Positions 33,683-64,000 of a stretch of 64,000 nt of DNA are shown piece by piece (within the stretch, counting starts at the first letter, position 1; each line of letters begins with the position of its first letter). A program made the position numbers and the translations under genes. The DNA comes from Pholis gunnellus (taxonomy: Eukaryota > Chordata > Actinopteri > Perciformes > Pholidae). The notes beneath the pieces were generated by a model. That model searched no databases. It saw only the letters and a program-made list of their open reading frames with translations, and had not been told where the DNA came from. The stretch spans positions 16,219,154 through 16,283,153 of the forward strand of contig OU342822.1 of NCBI GenBank assembly GCA_910591455.2, read 5' to 3'.

Positions 33683-36600
33683 GTAATAGACCATTTTAAT
33701 TTTTAAATACAGGATGATTTATTTGAATAAAACCATAAACATAGTTACAGTATGTGGCTTCACTTCTATAAACACAGCTGACTGTTACTGTCACATAATA
33801 GTCTATTTTAATAGCTGCCATGTTGTCTTGTCATAACAGGGTAAACACAGGTGTAACTGATTCAATTAATTCCCATTCTATTTAGTGTGTCACAGTTATA
33901 ACAGTGAGCCAGCATGTACAATACCAGGGCCCTGGCCCACCTAAATGGAACAGGACTATAATACATGCTGTTAGTGCAGCTGGGTTTATCCTGCAATGAC
34001 ACGTCAAAATAGATGCTGTGAAAAGGGCCTATTGGTGCTGGAAACATAAAAACAACTTTCAAAAATGAGGTATACTGAATTTAAACCAAAATCAGGGTTC
34101 CCAGTTCTTTGAACACTCTCATATTTTCATTTAGCTGAGAATGAACTTTAGTCTTATCTATCTAGTTATGTTGTGCTGTTCTTCAGCACTGAAAGCATCC
34201 TGGAAAATGATCCATAGAAAAGAGTGGGAACCCTGCAAAGTGTTTCCAGCACTTACCCAACTCCTCACCTTGTTTTTGCAGAGGCAGATTTGCACACCGA
34301 CTCAGACATCCAGGTGCTGACTCGAGAAGAACTACATGAGTTGTTTCCTGGAGTTCAGGATTTCAAACTGAGAAGGAAAATCTTTGATGCAATCCACAAA
34401 CAGGTGAGCTAACAAGTGTGATTAGAGAGGGAATTAAATAAGGATAAATAACATGGATAGAAACTAGTCACTAGGATTTGTAAAAAAAAAGATTGAATGT
34501 AATATTATATTTTTGTTTCAGCGGCCAGTTGAACTGCTCCTAAAAAAATTGAAGGGCTTCATCTCAAGTGAATCTTTCAGGGGTATGTACAGCCTTGCTA
34601 GCAGTTGCTTTCACTTTCACATTTGACAGCCATTTTGTTTGGACCATGAGAGTGGAGCCATTAAATGGAACCTTGCTAATATTGTACAGGGACCAAATGT
34701 CCTGATTTGTCTGGTATATTTAGTAGTTTAGTAGTTTTAGTCGTACATTTAGTAGTTTCAGACTTGAAACTAGTGATTGAGACCATAAACTCATGTTTCA
34801 CTCAATATTTACTGAGGGAATAAATCAAGTGAAAAGTAGGGTCATTTTCTCCTTTTTGCATCCGGAGGAGTCGCCCCCTGCGCGTCAGTAGAGAGAATGC
34901 AGGTTTTAAGACACTGCCGCATCGGCTTCGCTCGGCAGAACCGGAGGTGGCCGCCTGGTTTGAATATATGGTCACCCTATTATATTGTCATCCAGATTCT
35001 AACACGCACAACCGGATTCTCTCTCTCTCCAGCTGCTCTGACTGACAATGGGGTCTTGGTTGATTACCTCCGAATCCTGAAGGACATGAAGACCCAAACG
35101 AATAACGTCCAGAGTTTCCTTGAAGCTCACATCAGCTTTCTGGAAGAATTCAGCAACAATCAGCCAGGTCCAGTCACTGACAACTGTGGTCTTGACTGGA
35201 CCATATTGCACAACAGAGAATCTGTTGGCGGCTGTCCAGGAGTAGCACAAGGTGAATCGTCCGCTTTAAACTGTCATGTTTAATGAGTTGATTTTTGAGA
35301 GTGTGACGAAAAGATAGAGTTGATTTATTGAAATATATATACTAAAATATTTGGAGTCAGTGAGTAATAATGCCATTTTATGTGACTGTCTCTTTGCCAG
35401 GTTCAGGCAACGCAGATGCCAGTGGTAAAACATTGCATCAAATTGGCACCACTGGTGGCTATCCACCAGAACCACCAAGTAAATCTAACTTTCTTCATAT
35501 TTTCATGTCATATAAGATTTTCAAAAAATTCAAGGTTCACTATCTGGTAAACGTCTGTCCAGCCTGCTACATATAGGTGTTAAGGTAGTAAGATTCATTT
35601 ACATTTTTCATTATGTCGTTTTCCTAACAGAGTCTTCGTCAGGTCCAAGTACTCCAGCCACCAGTGCTCCAGTGAAGCGCCACAGTGGCCAAAGTTATGT
35701 CCGACCAGGAGGAGCACAAGGTGAATCTCAATCTCTCTCTCTCTCTCTCTCTCAAGTTGTGCCTTTCCTCTTCACACTTTCATGACATATACGATTTTCT
35801 CATGAATCTGTTCTGAATTTGTTCAGATTTTAAAATATATTATTAGCCTTATGATACTGAAATACCTTTCAATCCGGTGAATTGAATACATACACAAAGC
35901 ACAGAGTGTGTTGGGGAATAATATCTGACTTTGGACCTTTGCACAACAGCTGATTGGAATCTAAAACATTACTTTTTTTGCAAACCCTTCATAAAAAAAT
36001 GTCATCTGTTAAGAGTTGTCACTGTTTGTTTGAAACAGAATGTATCAATGAACATAAAGGGACCGTTTGAAAGCTTTATCTTTCTGAATTATCCATCAAA
36101 AATATTTTAAGAACAATTCTATTCTACTGTTCTTTCAAATGTATAAATCTGTGTCACATGCACAACCATTTCTCTTTCTATAGCCACACTGTACAAGATG
36201 GTCATCAGCGGTAAAACCTTTGGTACCCACCTGACGCTGATGGAGAAAGTGAAGACAAGCGTTCAGAATCAGATCCAGCATTGTGAAGGCAATCAGGATA
36301 ACAAGATCACTTTTGTCTTCTGTCCGATCAGTTCACGCATTGCGTCAGATGTTGAGGCAGCCCTGAATGATTTTACAGGTAAGGGAAGGATTTTTCAGCC
36401 CGTTCATATTGAAATGGAATATTGCATTGGATTTAGATAATCAAAGTTTAGTCATCAACATAATGATGTGTTGGACAACAGAGAATCTTTTGGTAACTCT
36501 CATTCTCCCTTCTCTCTTTTGGTGTCCTCAGACCAAAAACCTGTCATTCTGGTGTTGATGCACCACTCACGCGAGGTCAAGCCCACGTCACCTATGAGAA

Positions 36601-36845
36601 CGTGGCCTGTTGACAAAAGAGTTATGTTGCATGTCAACGTTTTCTACCATGAGACGGTTGGATTACTGAAGTGTGACCGAAATGATGCTGCCGTCACTGA
36701 GATACAAAACAAATTACTGGAGCAGGACTTCGTCCAGAGAAATAAAGAGACCAGTCGAAATGCCCAGGGTGGGGGTGCTGACCACAGGGGTGCTGGCCCT
36801 TGGGTTACTTTACCCACTTTATCCAGTTGGTTATCTGGTAAATAA
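33619..36845 (+). CDS. Uncharacterised 380-residue protein: SAM-like N-terminus plus alpha/beta C-terminal domain
   Basis: Eight coding exons (1143 nt including TAA) join with perfect phase. Residues 1-82 are helical and SAM-like: the LTREELHELFPG...LRRKIFDAIHK part follows the SAM helix 3-5 pattern. Residues 83-155 continue helical (VDYLRILKDMKTQTNNVQSF). Residues 156-211 are a Ser/Pro/Gly-rich linker. Residues 212-345 look like an alternating alpha/beta domain with two core strands, ITFVFCPISSR followed by a DVEAAL helix, and KPVILVLMHH. A Gly-rich tail ends the protein. I recall similar uncharacterised fish proteins but know no function. No signal peptide or membrane helix is seen. The ATG is the first in the exon after a good acceptor. 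It is independent of trdn and akap7, though close upstream of the akap7 promoter. Confidence 0.8.
34282..34403 (+). CDS. Uncharacterised gene, coding exon 2 (SAM-like core)
   Basis: Acceptor tgtttttgcag, donor CAG|GTGAGC, 122 nt, phase 1 to 0. Carries the LTREELHELFPG and LRRKIFDAIHKQ helices (residues 22-62). Confidence 0.85.
34522..34582 (+). CDS. Uncharacterised gene, coding exon 3
   Basis: Acceptor tttttgtttcag, donor GTATGT, 61 nt, phase 0 to 1. Encodes RPVELLLKKLKGFI and a polar tail, closing the helical N-terminal domain. Confidence 0.85.
35033..35251 (+). CDS. Uncharacterised gene, coding exon 4 (helical segment)
   Basis: Acceptor with a CT-rich tract, donor CAAG|GTGAAT, 219 nt, phase 1 to 1. 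Encodes a predicted coiled helix (LVDYLRILKDMKTQTNNVQS, then FLEAHISFLEEF), followed by polar linker. Confidence 0.85.
35401..35478 (+). CDS. Uncharacterised gene, coding exon 5 (linker)
   Basis: 78 nt, phase 1 to 1, acceptor tctctttgccag, donor CAA|GTAAAT. A Gly/Ser/Pro-rich linker (residues 156-181), so skipping would keep the frame. Confidence 0.8.
35631..35720 (+). CDS. Uncharacterised gene, coding exon 6 (linker)
   Basis: 90 nt, phase 1 to 1, acceptor gttttcctaacag, donor CAAG|GTGAAT. A Ser/Pro/Thr-rich linker (residues 182-211). Its 3' end (G-G-A-Q before the donor) resembles the end of exon 4 (G-V-A-Q), and the 9 bases on the intron side (gtgaatc..) also agree, hinting at an ancient exon duplication. 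Confidence 0.8.
36184..36378 (+). CDS. Uncharacterised gene, coding exon 7 (alpha/beta domain, first half)
   Basis: 195 nt, phase 1 to 1, acceptor tctctttctatag, donor CAG|GTAAGG. Encodes a first strand (YKMVISGKTF), a helix, and the signature strand-helix FVFCPISSRIASDVEAAL. Confidence 0.88.
36532..36845 (+). CDS. Uncharacterised gene, terminal coding exon 8
   Basis: Acceptor tctcttttggtgtcctcag opens in phase 1. It encodes the KPVILVLMHHSRE strand, RVMLHVNVFYHETVGLLKC, a last helix and a Gly-rich tail to TAA at 36843-36845. A second frame across the tail (VGVLTTGVLALGLLYPLYPV) is open and hydrophobic to a stop at about 36901, so a small indel or alternative acceptor would swap the polar tail for a membrane-like one. 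That is probably chance. Confidence 0.88.
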
Positions 36846-37260
36846 TAGTTCTAATGGTATTCCTTCAGTTCATGCAATGGATTGCATCAACAGCAAAAGA
36901 TAAAACACATTGCAGAAAACATTATTGTCTCCTCCTTGGTAAAATCATCTCAGCTACTGATTATAATCTAATGATAATTGTCTTCTCATGGGTGTAAATC
37001 GTTAAACAAAGAGTTCTCTGCACATGTTCTGCGCAGTACATTTTGTAACTTGCGTTTTGTCAATTCTTCAACGCTCAATTATCGGTCAGATTTTAATAGA
37101 TTTAATATGTCCAAGAATCACTTCTCCAGTTGCTACCGTTTCTGTGTATATTAGGACTTAAATGAAGTGATGGGAGTTTCACAAAGCTCAGTAACTGGCC
37201 AAAGGATGAGCTTTGTCTACAATTAATGCAAAAATAAAGATTAAATAAAAACATGTTTGC
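36846..37260 (+). terminator. Likely 3' UTR and poly(A) signals of the uncharacterised gene
   Basis: AT-rich sequence after the stop. Two AATAAA hexamers lie at 37233-37238 and 37244-37249, and further ones near 37356 and 37595. The first pair is the likeliest 3' end; the cleavage site is not determined. Confidence 0.45.
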
Positions 37261-37699
37261 TTCAAAGCATGAATGTGCAATTTTGCTGTCCCTTATTATA
37301 TAATCGTGTTGTAGAAAGTGCATGTAAGGTACGAAGATTAATATACATTATACTCTCAATAAAATGCAATTATGTGTGTAATCATATAGTCTGCTGTCCT
37401 TTTTTTATGGCATTGTAATTATGATTAAAAAACATGTATTTTGTGCCCAAATATTTGTGTACAGTAGTAGTATTTCTGTGCACCTTTGTATCTCTTACTC
37501 TGCACCAAAGTGTCTAAAATACAGATGTAATGTTTTGACGGACAACATTTCATATGCAGTAATTATAGATGAATGTTGTGTTGAATATTTCAAAATAAAA
37601 TTTCAGTCCAGCTAAATGAGTTACATTTTTAGACACCAAAACATAACTGAATTCTTACGATTCAAAAATCACCTTTTGTGCTAAACATTCGCTAGGTCA

Positions 37700-38199
37700 A
37701 GCGCCCGATGCTTTTATTCTGGAAAGAGAAAAGCTATTTTGCTCTGAAAAACCAGGCCGGAAGTTGGACATTGTTTACAAACTGCTTCCAGTCGGTATTC
37801 CAAGTTAGCGCGTGTTGTGTTATTTTCCGTTATTTATTTAGAGGAATATTTCTGACAGACTGCCACCAACGAGCTTTCCGCACCAACAACCCAATGACAA
37901 GTTACCAAAAATGATATTCCGGTTAGTGAAGCTAATTTGGTGCACAACAGTTAGCTAACTGTTAGCTAGCTCAACAGATAACTTACTGCATGGCTAGTGT
38001 GATTACTTTGAACAGCTGTTAGCTACAGGGAGGCAAAGAATGTCTGTACTTAGAGGCTTCTCATCGGTAACTACCCCGAAGAGAGTTTTTGGCTACTTCT
38101 ATCTGTTTTGCGACCAGGTTAGCTGTAGTTAAATTAGCTTGTTATGTCTCTGCAACTAGCCAGCTGTTAGCTAAAGTTTGTCACACTTCACTGTGTGTC
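37700..38199 (+). promoter_or_regulatory. Candidate promoter/5' UTR of long akap7 transcript
   Basis: Lies between the poly(A) signals of the upstream gene and the akap7 long-form ATG. CCGGAAGT at 37757-37764 is a perfect ETS/GABPA site, typical of TATA-less housekeeping promoters, and a CCGGTTAG-type half lies near 37918. The sequence is richer in CpG than its surroundings. Transcription start not determined. Confidence 0.4.

Positions 38200-64000
<25,801 letters not shown>

Noticed and set aside
36673..36903. Overlapping hydrophobic frame at the end of the unnamed gene, suggesting a membrane tail
   Set aside because: It is out of frame with the preceding exons and would require an unsupported splice or indel.

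Overview
The window is vertebrate nuclear DNA, most likely from a spiny-rayed teleost fish. The support is small exons with GT/AG borders set in long introns, very dense CA/GT microsatellites, fragments of fish-type LINEs, and several interspersed repeats I recognise from perciform genomes. There is no operon structure, CRISPR array, rRNA or tRNA that I can support. All assignments come from reading the sequence; no database search was run.

Layout. 1-13.5 kb holds no secure gene. It has a degraded coding-looking stretch at the left edge (1-440), a possible unassigned exon at 8769-8891, and repeats. 13.5-20 kb carries the 5' end of triadin (trdn, + strand): one exon with the cytosolic tail and transmembrane helix, and a second encoding the first luminal segment. 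20-33 kb is intronic or intergenic and TE-rich, with LINE 3' ends at about 24.6-25.0 kb (+) and 32.4-32.9 kb (-) and two orphan splice-bounded exon candidates. 33.6-36.8 kb is a compact eight-coding-exon gene (+) for a 380-residue protein that I cannot name. It has a SAM-like N-terminus, a proline/serine/glycine-rich linker and a C-terminal alpha/beta domain with a strongly patterned motif. 38.2 kb to the right edge is akap7 (A-kinase anchoring protein 7, + strand). Nine exons (38200-46881) encode the long-isoform N-terminus and the complete 2H-phosphoesterase-like central domain. About 10.7 kb downstream lies the separate first exon of the short, lipid-anchored isoform (57630-57678). The shared 3' exons with the PKA-binding helix must lie beyond 64 kb.

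How the genes relate. Triadin organises the junctional sarcoplasmic reticulum with the ryanodine receptor, junctin and calsequestrin. AKAP7 tethers PKA to membranes and calcium-handling complexes. Both belong to muscle calcium handling and both lie on human 6q, but nothing here shows co-regulation. The gene between them is the least understood part of the window.

All three gene models were checked for reading phase: every accepted exon joins the next with matching phase. Exon coordinates are therefore good to the base where consensus splice sites exist. Transcription starts, UTRs and polyadenylation sites are only suggested.
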